From: Kiritimatiellia bacterium
GTDB lineage: Bacteria; Verrucomicrobiota; Kiritimatiellia; RFP12; UBA1067
Length of the DNA stretch: 32,027 nucleotides
Assembly (NCBI GenBank): GCA_017450695.1
Contig: JAFSTA010000057.1
Span: 1-32,027, forward strand
Direction: 5' to 3'
Positions 8,266-15,857 of the stretch are shown piece by piece. The notes beneath the pieces are model-generated. The model was not told the origin of the DNA. It did not search any database and was given only the letters and a program-made list of their open reading frames with translations. Both the position numbers and the translations under genes were made by a program. Numbering within the stretch: position 1 is the stretch's first letter; every line of letters starts with the position of its first letter.

Positions 8266-9681
8266 CTATCCACGAACTTTCTTGCTCAACCGTTCGTATG
8301 CGCGTTTTGCGCCGTAGGGGGCGCGTTCCGTGCGCTCCAACATCGCGTCCGCCTCCGCGTCATTCACGAACCGCTCCTTCTGCCAATCCCATTCGAGTCG
8401 GCGTCCGAGTTTCATGCCGATCCACGAGAGCAGGCACGCGCTGCATGAACGGTGTGCCGTCTCGGCGGGCACCTCGCTCGGCACTTTCGCCTTAATGGAG
8501 TCGATCAGGTTCTGGTGATGGTCGCCGGGTTTCGTGACGGCATTGGCGTACAACACGACCGACGGCTTGCCCGCGATGAGCGCGGGATCGCTCGCGTCAA
8601 GCGCCTTCAGCGGCTTCCCGGGGGAGACGGGATCACTCGCGGAAACCTTTACCGCGCCGCGACTCACGAAGATCCAGCCCTTCTCGCCGACGAAGCGGAC
8701 GCCGTTCGGGAACTTGTCCCAGACTCGCACGGGTGTCCCGTCAGCATACGTGAGCGTGATATCATAGTCGCCGTGAACGTCCCACAGTCCACCCGTGTGG
8801 AACTGTCCCTTGCCCTCGATGTACTTCGGCCCGATCTTCTCCCAGCCCATCGCCCAGTGCACAATGTCAAGATGGTGCGAACCCCAGCCCGTGATCATCC
8901 CCGCGCCGAACTGCTCGCAACGAAGCCAGCCCGGACGAGAATTGATCGCCTTCTTGAGGTCTGCATCCTGACTGTGGACGCGGTCCTCGGTGTAGAAGAC
9001 CTCCGGCGTGGAACCGAGCCAGAAACCGTAGTCGAGGCATTTCGGTACGGGCATCTTCTCCGTCGAACCACCCCCGGGATCTCCGGGAAGCCCCACCTCG
9101 ATGGACTTGATCTTGCCGAGGCGCCCCTCGCGCACGAACGCGCAAGCCTTCTGGAAATGCTCCCACGACCGCTGTTGCGAACCGAGCAGGAATGTACGCC
9201 CCGTCTCGGCGATCGCGTCCGCGAAAAGTCGTCCCTCGCGAATCGTGAGCGAGGCCGGCTTCTGCATATAGACATGTTTGCCGGCGAAGGCCGCCTCGAT
9301 CGCAATCTGCGCGTGCCAGTGGTCGGGCGTAGAAATGGAGACGGCATCGATGTCGGCGCGTGAGAGGATGTCATGGAAATCGCGTGCGCCGAAGATGGTA
9401 TCGGCTGACTTCTCACCCTGCTTCTTTGCGATGAATCCGCGCATGTTTTCCAGACGGCGTGAATCAAGGTCGCACGCGGCAACGACACGTGCGCCTTTCG
9501 CGCGAAGGAAACCGGGAACGTCCATCGTGAGACCGATGCGCCCGCACCCGATCTGCGCGATGTGGATTCTGTTGCTCGGCGCGTCCTTGCCCAGTACCCG
9601 CGCGGGAATGATCGCCGGGAAGGCAAGAGCCGCTCCTGATACCATCGCGTTCCGCACAAAATCTCGTCTGCTCATTTTCAT
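8266..9681 (-). CDS. Gfo/Idh/MocA-family oxidoreductase with Tat-type signal
   Basis: This is a 471-residue NAD(P)-dependent sugar or inositol dehydrogenase homologue. The N-terminus MKMSRRDFVRNAMVSGAALA is a twin-arginine-type signal, so the folded, cofactor-loaded enzyme is probably exported. The Rossmann domain follows at about 38-160, with IAQIGCGRIG, VVAACDLDSRR, AVSISTPDHWHAQIAIEA and the GKHVYMQKPASLTI block containing the E/QKP motif of the family. The C-terminal alpha/beta domain includes GAGMITGWGSHHLDIVHWAMG. Exported Gfo/Idh/MocA proteins are abundant in PVC bacteria and are thought to oxidise or epimerise sugars during glycan use; the substrate is unknown. The ATG at 9681 is 12 nt after AGGA; the next in-frame ATG two codons on is an alternative start. 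Confidence 0.88.
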   Translation of the reverse strand: MKMSRRDFVRNAMVSGAALAFPAIIPARVLGKDAPSNRIHIAQIGCGRIGLTMDVPGFLRAKGARVVAACDLDSRRLENMRGFIAKKQGEKSADTIFGARDFHDILSRADIDAVSISTPDHWHAQIAIEAAFAGKHVYMQKPASLTIREGRLFADAIAETGRTFLLGSQQRSWEHFQKACAFVREGRLGKIKSIEVGLPGDPGGGSTEKMPVPKCLDYGFWLGSTPEVFYTEDRVHSQDADLKKAINSRPGWLRCEQFGAGMITGWGSHHLDIVHWAMGWEKIGPKYIEGKGQFHTGGLWDVHGDYDITLTYADGTPVRVWDKFPNGVRFVGEKGWIFVSRGAVKVSASDPVSPGKPLKALDASDPALIAGKPSVVLYANAVTKPGDHHQNLIDSIKAKVPSEVPAETAHRSCSACLLSWIGMKLGRRLEWDWQKERFVNDAEADAMLERTERAPYGAKRAYERLSKKVRG

Positions 9682-9723
9682 AACACTCGTAATTCCTTTC
9701 TCGGTTTTCCAAACACGGGGACC

Positions 9724-9732
9724 AGTATAGCA
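9724..9732 (-). promoter_or_regulatory. Putative extended -10 promoter element of the Gfo/Idh/MocA gene
   Basis: Read on the minus strand, TGCTATACT is an extended -10 hexamer (TGn plus TATACT), 42 bp upstream of the start codon. No good -35 hexamer is visible at 16-18 bp, which is tolerated by TGn promoters. Similar TGCTA-type boxes precede the esterase gene (22653-22660) and the FAD oxidoreductase gene (31720-31728). Confidence 0.45.
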
Positions 9733-9882
9733 CAATTTCCGCCTGGTTGGTATCCAAGAAAACAACACAATTTTGAGAATAATCCCAGAATCCTCGCTGG
9801 GACCTCACGCAGAGCAGTACGGGAGTGGCGCGCTCCGTCGCGGCCGCAATGCTGAGTACGCTCCCCCAGCCAACTTATAGGC

Positions 9883-9912
9883 AAGGCTAGAGGTTCTAGA
9901 ACTTCTAGCCTT
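9883..9912. other. 30-bp near-perfect palindrome between divergent genes
   Basis: The sequence from AAGGCTAGAGGTTCT (9883-9897) to AGAACTTCTAGCCTT (9898-9912) is an inverted repeat with no spacer and one mismatched pair. A further TCTAG follows at 9914-9918. It sits in the 338-bp region between the divergent Gfo/Idh and DUF1080 genes. The dyad suits a dimeric regulator or cruciform better than a terminator, because neither side has a T-run. The rest of the region holds the two promoters listed and a 6-bp hairpin TCCCAG/CTGGGA (9783-9802). Confidence 0.6.
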
Positions 9913-9981
9913 TCTAGATGGTTCGCAGAGGGCTAACCGTGAATTGATAGGTAGCGTGCCTCACTTTTTCCCACTTTTCTC

Positions 9982-10010
9982 TTGCCTTTCGCGGGAGAAA
10001 CCGACACAAT
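9982..10010 (+). promoter_or_regulatory. Putative promoter of the DUF1080 gene, close to the start codon
   Basis: TTGCCT (9982-9987) and CACAAT (10005-10010) are spaced by 17 bp. Transcription would start only a few bases before the ATG at 10020, and no Shine-Dalgarno lies at a usable distance (the nearest GGGAG is 22 nt upstream). A leaderless or near-leaderless transcript is possible. An overlapping AATATT could serve as -10 instead. Confidence 0.35.
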
Positions 10011-10019
10011 ATTTTCGTT

Positions 10020-11075
10020 ATGAAAAAAATACTACAAACTTCTCTTGCCTGCGGTCTTGTCGCCGCTGGCGTATTGTCCGCGACAACATCCCTGGCCGAG
10101 TGCCAGGCTTGTAACGACGGTTGGATTTGCACATGTGTCCAGAAATGCACGTGTTCACCTTTCCTTGGGCGCTGGGCGCTCGATCTAGGAGGCGGCGCCG
10201 GTTGGCTCGGCGTGGAAAAGGGCGAAAACGGCTCGCTGAAAAGCTCGATTCTCTGGTACGGAGGATCAGTCGTTCCGACGGCGGAAACCAAGCTAGACGG
10301 CGACAAGCTACTCGTCATCCGCAAGCACGGAGTCAAGAAGGACGGCAAGGACGTGACCAACACCGAGACGTTGACCTTCACCCTGAACGGACGCGATCTC
10401 ATCTCCGCCACCAGCGTGACGGTCGATGAGTCGGGCAAGCAAATCGGCAAGAAGGACTTCAAGGGAAACCGCATTCCGCCGATTCCCCAGAAGCCGGATC
10501 TCTCGAAGCTGAAGTTCGGTGAGCCGATCTCGCTCGTGAAGGGCAACGACCTCTCCGGATGGAAACTGATGAACGAAAAAGCGCACAACGGCTGGACGAT
10601 GAAGGACGGCGTGTTGTCGAACAATGTCTTCGACAAGGACGGCAAGCGGATTCACGGTTGCGCGAACATCATGACGGAACAGAAGTTCGAGGACTTCAAA
10701 CTGCATGTCGAGGTCAAGGTCGAGCCGGGCTGCAACAGCGGCATCTATCTGCGCGGCATCTACGAAATCCAGGTGCTGGACAGCTTCGGCAAGCCGGTAA
10801 ACTCTCACCACATGGGTGCGCTCTACAGCCGCATCACGCCAAGTGTCGCGGCGGAAAAACCCGCGGGCGAGTGGCAGACCGAGGATATCACCTTGGTGAA
10901 CCGTCACCTGACGGTCGTGTTGAACGGCAAGAAGATTATCGACAACCAGCCGATCTTGGGATGCACCGGTGGCGCGATCACCGCCAACGAGTTCATTCCC
11001 GGACCGATCTACCTGCAGGGCGACCATAGCAACGCGTCGTTCCGCAACATGGTTCTGACGCCGATCGTCAAATAA
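10020..11075 (+). CDS. Exported DUF1080 (3-keto-disaccharide hydrolase-like) protein with N-terminal Cys cluster
   Basis: The 351-residue product has a signal peptide ending near TTSLA (residue 26). Just after it are six cysteines within 18 residues (C28, C31, C37, C39, C43, C45), a short disulfide-rich or metal-binding segment. Residues about 47-160 resemble a lipocalin-like beta domain (FLGRWALDLGGGAGWLGVE, then TLTFTLNGRDL). Residues about 168-350 form the DUF1080 jelly-roll: GEPISLVKGNDLSGWKL, WTMKDGVLSN, KFEDFKLHVEVKVEPGCNSGIYLRG, YEIQVLDSFGKP and GPIYLQGDHSNASFRNMVL. DUF1080 includes 3-keto-glucoside hydrolases and many secreted PVC proteins. The start is fixed by the signal peptide although no ribosome-binding site is in place. 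Confidence 0.87.
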   Translation: MKKILQTSLACGLVAAGVLSATTSLAECQACNDGWICTCVQKCTCSPFLGRWALDLGGGAGWLGVEKGENGSLKSSILWYGGSVVPTAETKLDGDKLLVIRKHGVKKDGKDVTNTETLTFTLNGRDLISATSVTVDESGKQIGKKDFKGNRIPPIPQKPDLSKLKFGEPISLVKGNDLSGWKLMNEKAHNGWTMKDGVLSNNVFDKDGKRIHGCANIMTEQKFEDFKLHVEVKVEPGCNSGIYLRGIYEIQVLDSFGKPVNSHHMGALYSRITPSVAAEKPAGEWQTEDITLVNRHLTVVLNGKKIIDNQPILGCTGGAITANEFIPGPIYLQGDHSNASFRNMVLTPIVK

Positions 11076-11090
11076 TCATCCGCCGGATGA
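11076..11090 (+). other. Hairpin immediately after the DUF1080 stop codon
   Basis: TCATCC-GCC-GGATGA forms a 6-bp stem with a 3-nt loop directly after the TAA. No T-run follows, so it could protect the mRNA end or contribute to termination only weakly. Confidence 0.35.
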
Positions 11091-11109
11091 ATAGGGGAGA
11101 GGCGGGGAA

Positions 11110-11205
11110 TGGGCGTATCCGCGAAGTGTATTCTGCATTACGAAATCGACATGGTTTCGCCATCCGAAACCGCATTTCAAGTTGCACGATTTCCGGATGC
11201 GCCCA
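11110..11205. other. Candidate structured element bounded by 12-bp inverted repeats
   Basis: TGGGCGTATCCG (11110-11121) and CGGATGCGCCCA (11194-11205) are inverted repeats matching at 11 of 12 positions, 72 bp apart. Between them GGTTTCG-CCATC-CGAAACC (11153-11171) is a perfect 7-bp hairpin. The shape fits either a small structured RNA in the leader of the next gene or a MITE-like insertion. No target-site duplication is evident, and no known riboswitch class was recognised. The rest of the 292-bp spacer shows no gene. Confidence 0.45.
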
Positions 11206-11367
11206 TATCCTTACCCGCCTGGTAAAATGGGCATGACGGTAGGGGGCGTTTGGCAAATCGAGCCTGTTTTTCGGGGCTTGTCTGATGTTTTTACCGAGTG
11301 TTTCGGTTGTTGTGAGAGAACGTCGCGCAAGTCTTTTGTTTTCACTGGAAGCTGACAAGGAGTCTGT

Positions 11368-12291
11368 ATGCGTTTTCTTCTTTCCGTGGTTTTGTTTTCC
11401 GCGTCTCTCTGCGCATTCGGGGAACCGCTTCACCCGCTGGCGGAACGCCCGGAGGCGAAGACATCCGCCATGTTGCCGAAATACGGGTACCGCCTCGCCC
11501 GCGTCGTGCCCGTCTTCGGACGCCAGGGTGTCTGTACCGATGGCGAGTCGTACTGGGTCAGCGGTAGCAAGTCGCTCGTGAAGTACGACAAGGACTGGAA
11601 AGAGGTCGCGCGCAACACCTCGCCTTTCGACGGGTATCAGATACCCGCCAACCATATTGGCGACATTGACGTTTTCAACGGGGAACTGTTCCTCGGCGCG
11701 GAGAACTTTCTCGACGGCGTGGGCAAAGATATTCAGATCGCGGTACACGATGCGAATACGCTGAAGTTGAAACGCACCTTCTCGTTCTCGCCCGAGAGCG
11801 GGCAGGAGGAGTGTTCTGGCATTACGGTCAACCCGGACGAGCGGACGGTCTGGATGTGTTCGTGGGTCGGCGAGGAAAGTGGACGCTATCTCTACGAGTA
11901 CGACCTTGACAGCGGGAAGTTCCTGCGGAAGGTTCATCTGCAATGTCCGCCACAGTGGGTGCAGGGACTCGTGTACAACCAAGGCGCGTACTACCTGACG
12001 GCAGACGACGGAACCGCCGACCTGCGCGAACCGGACCACATTTACCGCGTGGAGATCCAACCCGGTGCCTCCCATGCGGCGGTCGTGTTGGAACGGACAT
12101 TGGATGACGTGACCTTCCAAGGGGAGATTGAGGGCATTTCGGTCAATCCCAAGACGAACCAGCTGCTGGTGCATTACAATCGCGGCTCGCGGATCGTGCT
12201 GGGAATGGTCAAAGGTTTCTACCCCGGCTATACCCGCGAGATTTCCGAGGTTTTCATCTACGACCGTCAGCCCCGGAAACAACAGCCGTAA
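11368..12291 (+). CDS. Exported beta-propeller-like protein of unknown function
   Basis: The 307-residue product has a signal peptide (MRFLLSVVLFSASLCAFG). The body has blade-like repeats of a short beta segment followed by a DxG- or NxG-type turn: GRQGVCTDGESYWVSGSKS, HIGDIDVFNGELFLGAE, SGITVNPDERTVWMCSW, WVQGLVYNQGAYYLTADDG and EIEGISVNPKTNQLLVHYNRG. This spacing is typical of five- to six-bladed propellers that bind sugars, lactones or peptides. No catalytic signature was recognised. AAGGAG lies 5 nt before the ATG. The metallophosphoesterase gene follows after 39 bp, so the two may be cotranscribed. The propeller assignment is from pattern only. Confidence 0.75.
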   Translation: MRFLLSVVLFSASLCAFGEPLHPLAERPEAKTSAMLPKYGYRLARVVPVFGRQGVCTDGESYWVSGSKSLVKYDKDWKEVARNTSPFDGYQIPANHIGDIDVFNGELFLGAENFLDGVGKDIQIAVHDANTLKLKRTFSFSPESGQEECSGITVNPDERTVWMCSWVGEESGRYLYEYDLDSGKFLRKVHLQCPPQWVQGLVYNQGAYYLTADDGTADLREPDHIYRVEIQPGASHAAVVLERTLDDVTFQGEIEGISVNPKTNQLLVHYNRGSRIVLGMVKGFYPGYTREISEVFIYDRQPRKQQP

Positions 12292-12330
12292 GGGATCCGG
12301 ACAGAATCCTCTGGGAAAGAAAGGGCATCT

Positions 12331-13881
12331 ATGCGGTACGCTATCGTTTCCGATCTCCACGCCAACTTGGCGGCCTGGCAAAGCGTGTTGCACGACCTGG
12401 CGGAAAATCACGCCGACCAGATTATCTGCCTCGGAGATGTCGTCGGATACGGACCGGATCCGGTTGAGGTGCTGGAATCCGTTTACCAGCACGTTCCGAT
12501 CTGTATCCTGGGAAACCACGATGCCGCCGTGGCGGGAATCCGTACCGCCGACGATTTCACGCAACGCGCGCAGGAGGCCGTCGCGTTGCACCGGAAGATG
12601 CTCTCTTCCCGCGCCTTCGCTTGGTTGAAGAAACTTCCCTACACCTGCAAAGGGAAAAACTTCCGGTGCGCACACGGCGATTTCTCCCTGCCTGAAGAAT
12701 TCCGTTATATTCTGGAGCCGAAGGAGGCCGTTCCCTCGTGGCAGGCGACGGCGGAACAATTGTTGTTCGTCGGCCACACGCACGAATCGGCAATTTTCGT
12801 AATCGGCAACAGCGGTACGCCGCACCGCATCGACCCGTGTGATTTCGAGCTGGAGGAGGGAAAACGGTACATCGTCAATCCCGGAAGTGTCGGTTTCCCA
12901 CGTGCGGGCCAATGCCGTTCTAGTTACTGTCTTTACGATTCGCAGACGCGCACGATCCAGTTCCGGTTCCTGCCGTTCGACATTGTGGGGTATCAGGCGA
13001 AACTGAAAGAACTGGGAATCACCGATGACCCGTGGGTGGAAGAGGAGGCCCGCAAGCACCAGGTCAAGAATGTCCGTGAACACGTCTCGTTCGCCAAACC
13101 GCTCCGTCCGCGCGTCGTGTCAGAAGGAATCGTCTCCTCCGACCAAGTGCCCGCGTCACGCGGCGAGGCGCCTGTGTTTCGGCGCCAACCGGTCAACCTG
13201 CCGCCGTTCCTGACACGCTGGTGGTTCCTTCTCGCGGTTGCCGTTCTGATCCTCGCGGTCGGAACCGTCCTCTTGATTGACGCCTTCCAGTTCGGCAAGT
13301 CAACCGTTACCCCGCAACTTGCGATTCAGGTGCCGAATTACGAGCTGTCCGTCGTATCACCCTATCCGCTCCAGCCGCCCGACAAGAACTGGCTGCCGCC
13401 TTGGCCAGCGGGATTGGCTGAGGACGGGACGCTGACAGGCTGGCGGTACGAGCTGGAGGACAAAATCCAACAACAGTTCAGTACGGGATTGCTGAATCAC
13501 CGCATGACGCTTGTACTCCATCACCAGAAGCCGTTGCGCGTCTCCATCCTTTCTCCGATCTTCGACCTTTCCGCCACGCAGGTGGCATCCGTTCGGCTGA
13601 ACGGACGGGCACGGAAACGAGAAGGATTCCAAGGTAGCGTGCAGTACAGTCTGGTGACCTACACGACGAACAAGGACGGCAACCGCATCCAGCAAAAGAT
13701 CGAGCCGTTCGAATTGCGCGAATCGCGCAAGCGAGGCGAGTCCGACGTACTCGCGGTGAGTCGCAAGATCCCGCTAGCCAAGACAGTCACCCACATCCGC
13801 TTCCGCATCGACGGTTCGTTCGACGGAACGATTGAACTCGAACCGCCCGAACTCCGCATGGAAACCCAACGTCCCCGCTAG
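12331..13881 (+). CDS. Calcineurin-like metallophosphoesterase with C-terminal membrane anchor and extracytoplasmic domain
   Basis: The 516-residue product has all the metal-binding motifs of a YfcE-type phosphoesterase in residues 1-215: D8-x-H10 (VSDLHAN), GDVVGYGPD with D36, GNHD with N62-H63, CAHGD and GHTH, followed by NPGSVGFPR. Residues about 216-290 are a linker. A single membrane span follows at about 294-319 (WWFLLAVAVLILAVGTVLL). The last 195 residues are probably outside the membrane and unrecognised, ending in a beta-rich segment with the repeat-copied sequence described at 13774. With the catalytic domain N-terminal and no signal peptide, the enzyme should face the cytoplasm. 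The substrate could be a nucleotide, cyclic dinucleotide or phosphoprotein. AAAGGG precedes the start. Confidence 0.83.
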   Translation: MRYAIVSDLHANLAAWQSVLHDLAENHADQIICLGDVVGYGPDPVEVLESVYQHVPICILGNHDAAVAGIRTADDFTQRAQEAVALHRKMLSSRAFAWLKKLPYTCKGKNFRCAHGDFSLPEEFRYILEPKEAVPSWQATAEQLLFVGHTHESAIFVIGNSGTPHRIDPCDFELEEGKRYIVNPGSVGFPRAGQCRSSYCLYDSQTRTIQFRFLPFDIVGYQAKLKELGITDDPWVEEEARKHQVKNVREHVSFAKPLRPRVVSEGIVSSDQVPASRGEAPVFRRQPVNLPPFLTRWWFLLAVAVLILAVGTVLLIDAFQFGKSTVTPQLAIQVPNYELSVVSPYPLQPPDKNWLPPWPAGLAEDGTLTGWRYELEDKIQQQFSTGLLNHRMTLVLHHQKPLRVSILSPIFDLSATQVASVRLNGRARKREGFQGSVQYSLVTYTTNKDGNRIQQKIEPFELRESRKRGESDVLAVSRKIPLAKTVTHIRFRIDGSFDGTIELEPPELRMETQRPR

Positions 13882-13893
13882 GCGAGGCGCTAC
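13774..13893 (+). repeat. Direct repeat, copy 1 (3' end of the metallophosphoesterase gene)
   Basis: The last 36 codons of the phosphoesterase gene, from CTAGCC at 13774 through the stop at 13881, recur at 15865-15972 with three differences in 108 bp. Similarity fades within about 12 bp beyond the stop. The three changes are ACG/ACA, ATT/ATC and CGT/CGC, all synonymous in this frame. The two copies bracket the ATPase/phosphatase segment. Confidence 0.93.
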
Positions 13894-13920
13894 GCGCCAG
13901 AGGTGAGAAGCGGTGGGGAG
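13886..13920. repeat. Intergenic hairpin-plus-tail module, copy 1
   Basis: GGCGC-TAC-GCGCC (13886-13898) is followed by AGAGGTGAGAAGCGGTGGGG. This is a slightly diverged member of the family whose clearest copies are at 19383-19416 and 24104-24136. It begins 5 bp after the phosphoesterase stop codon. The following 434-bp gap up to 14316 holds this module, the palindrome at 13994, a promoter and otherwise no recognisable gene. Confidence 0.75.
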
Positions 13921-13993
13921 ACGGAGAAGAAGGGGCAAAAGGGATCGACGGGATAGAAGGGATGACCCGCAGAGACCGGGATGCGCTTGTTTG

Positions 13994-14019
13994 TCCACCG
14001 TAGCCTTGGCGAAGGTGGA
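13994..14019. repeat. REP-like palindrome TCCACC...GGTGGA
   Basis: TCCACC (13994-13999) and GGTGGA (14014-14019) flank an inner GCCTTGGC dyad. On the minus strand the segment reads as the peptide STFAKATVDK. That peptide string is familiar from spurious ORFs over a dispersed palindromic repeat in several uncultured bacterial lineages; this is recalled, not searched. It is a likely copy of such a mobile palindrome. Confidence 0.5.
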
Positions 14020-14233
14020 TAGCCCGCGCGTGAAAGGAAGTTGTTTCAAAAAGTTGTTTCCAATCTTCAAGTATGTGTTCAACTTATTTTTGAGTAAGGA
14101 CTAACCGCCCTAAAAGCCATCGGGGACTATTCTGCCACCTCGCCCACTCACCCCTGTCGGAACCGGTGGATGCGACTACCCCCGTCGTATCAGTTTGGGA
14201 AGATACAGGGGCGAAAATTCGCCGCGGGTGGGG

Positions 14234-14262
14234 TTGCAATGCGTAGGCAAGTATGGTATAAT
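14234..14262 (+). promoter_or_regulatory. Sigma-70-type promoter of the ATPase gene
   Basis: TTGCAA (14234-14239) and a perfect TATAAT (14257-14262) are separated by 17 bp, with GG directly before the -10. This is the closest match to the housekeeping consensus in the window. It leaves a leader of about 45 nt before the ATG at 14316. Confidence 0.75.
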
Positions 14263-14315
14263 TCGCAACTGTACATTCTAAAACAACAGGAGAATTCGCA
14301 AGTGGAGTTGCTAAA

Positions 14316-15539
14316 ATGGCGGAAAAATTGACAACTGAAGATGTTGAGGAGTTGCTGGAAACCTCAAATCGGCAGATTCGCGAGGAATCGGCCACGTTTC
14401 ACCGCTACCTCTTCGACGAGATTGATTGGCGGGATCGCCTGATCTGCATCAAGGGTGCAAGGGGGACGGGAAAGACAACCTTAATGCGACAGCGGATGAA
14501 GGAGCATTTCGGAGAGGATTCGGGCAAGGCCATTTACGCCAGCCTCGACGATCTCTGGTTCGCGTACCATCGGCTGAAGGATTTCGCCGAGTACGCGTAC
14601 GAACACGGATACACCCATCTGTTCCTTGACGAGGTGCAGCATCTCGGAAAAGACTGGTCGCTTGCCGTCAAGAACATCGCAGACCAGTTCCGCAAGCTGA
14701 ACATTGTCTACAGCGGCTCGTCCCTGCTCCAGCTCGAGAAGGCGGCGGGCGATCTCTCGCGGCGTCAGGCCACGTACACGTTGGAGGGGATGAGTTTCCG
14801 CGAATATCTCGGCCTTGAGGGCGTATTGGAACATCGAGCATTGACGATGGAGGAAATCGTCACAGATCACGTGGGTATTGCGTCGAAAATCGACAAGGGG
14901 TTGAAGGTGCTGCCGTTCTTCGAGACGTATCGGAAGTGCGGGTTCTATCCTTTCTACCGTGAAAGCCTCGCAAAGTTCGGCGAACGTCTTGCGGAGACTG
15001 TCAACAAGGTGCTAGAGGTCGATTATCCGGCTATCGACGAGGTTTCGCAGGAAACCATTCGCAAGACGCGCAGAATGTTGATGGTACTTGCCGCGAGCTG
15101 TCCGCAGACGCCCAACATGAGTGGTTTGTACAGGGAGCTTGAGACGGGGCGTGACCAAGGACTGAAGATGCTCAAGGCCCTGCATCGGGCGGGTCTCCTT
15201 GCCCTTTTGGACGCGAAGGGGATGAAGCTGAACGACCTTTCGAAACCGGAGAAAATCTACGTCAGCAACACGAACCTGATGCGCGCGATCGTCCCGCGCG
15301 TCGACGTGGGCGTGGAACGCGAGACGTTTTTCTACAGTCAGGTGCGTAAGGGACATGCAGTGGCACACACGGGCGTAGGGGATTTCGTTGTGGACGGCAG
15401 ATGGACGTTTGAGGTCGGCGGCAAGGGTAAGGGGTTTGCGCAGATTGCGGACATTCCCCGCAGCTACGTCGTCAACGACGAGATTTCCGTCGGACACGGC
15501 TGCAAGATACCGCTCTGGCTGTATGGATTTCTCTATTGA
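14316..15539 (+). CDS. AAA-family ATPase with DUF4143-type C-terminus
   Basis: The 407-residue product has Walker A GARGTGKTT (47-55), Walker B HLFLDEVQHLGKDW (101-114) and a sensor-like IVYSGSSLLQLE (about 131-142), the pattern of the AAA_14 ATPase domain. The C-terminal half, with the winged-helix-like stretch LYRELETGRDQGLKMLKALHRAGLL and the closing nuclease-like region (ETFFYSQVR ... DFVVDGRWTFEVGGKGKG), matches DUF4143. The latter contains D-x(n)-E-V-G-G-K, reminiscent of a PD-(D/E)XK core. Such proteins are present in many gut bacteria and archaea and are often variable between strains; the function is unknown. GGAG lies 8 nt before the start. The gene sits between the direct-repeat copies with its own strong promoter, consistent with a mobile cassette. 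Confidence 0.85.
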   Translation: MAEKLTTEDVEELLETSNRQIREESATFHRYLFDEIDWRDRLICIKGARGTGKTTLMRQRMKEHFGEDSGKAIYASLDDLWFAYHRLKDFAEYAYEHGYTHLFLDEVQHLGKDWSLAVKNIADQFRKLNIVYSGSSLLQLEKAAGDLSRRQATYTLEGMSFREYLGLEGVLEHRALTMEEIVTDHVGIASKIDKGLKVLPFFETYRKCGFYPFYRESLAKFGERLAETVNKVLEVDYPAIDEVSQETIRKTRRMLMVLAASCPQTPNMSGLYRELETGRDQGLKMLKALHRAGLLALLDAKGMKLNDLSKPEKIYVSNTNLMRAIVPRVDVGVERETFFYSQVRKGHAVAHTGVGDFVVDGRWTFEVGGKGKGFAQIADIPRSYVVNDEISVGHGCKIPLWLYGFLY

Positions 15540-15557
15540 AGGAGGTATGCATCCGCG

Positions 15558-15857
15558 ATGAAGATGCTCCTTGTGTGCCACGGGAACATCTGCCGCAGTC
15601 CGATGGCGGAATTCGTGATGAAGGATCTGCTCAACAAGGCAGGACGCACCGATGTGACCGTCGAATCCGCCTCGCTGCATACGGACGAGATCGGCAATGA
15701 CATCCACTGGGGGACGCGACGAATGCTTGGGATAAACATAAAAATAGGACATGTCCTTCATGTCCGAATGAAGCCAGCTTTGACCATAGACTTTGTGTAC
15801 CCTTCCCCAGCCATTTCTGTATGCGGAAGGAAGCGTGGAAGGTTCGGAGTTTATTGA
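15558..15857 (+). pseudogene. Truncated low-molecular-weight protein tyrosine phosphatase
   Basis: The first 60 codons encode the N-terminal half of a low-molecular-weight phosphatase: MKMLLVCHGNICRSPMAEF with the C7-x5-R13 active-site loop, then a SASLHTDEIGNDIHWGTRRML segment that matches the family. At about 15735 homology stops, and the frame continues for 39 unrelated codons (NIKIGHVLHVRM...) to a TGA at 15857. The general-acid DPY loop and the C-terminal half, about 90 residues of the normal 150, are missing, so the enzyme should be inactive. A perfect AAGGAGGT precedes the start and overlaps the stop of the ATPase gene, showing that the intact gene was translated as the second gene of that operon. 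The break is recent enough that the 5' half shows no frameshift. Confidence 0.75.

Noticed and set aside
7306-8448. 380-codon plus-strand ORF over the serine hydrolase and the octamer array
   Set aside because: It reads through the AACCACCN repeat as PPNHLTTAPPNHPTTEPPNH and lies opposite a gene with clear SxxK, YxN and HTG motifs.
11068-13083. 671-codon minus-strand ORF opposite the propeller and phosphoesterase genes
   Set aside because: The plus strand carries a signal peptide, Shine-Dalgarno sequences and full phosphoesterase motifs. The minus frame is Arg/Val-rich with no recognisable domain and is open because of high GC.
13913-14104. 63-codon plus-strand ORF in the spacer before the ATPase gene
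   Set aside because: It begins with an Arg/Asp low-complexity run over module sequence and crosses the REP-like palindrome; no ribosome-binding site.
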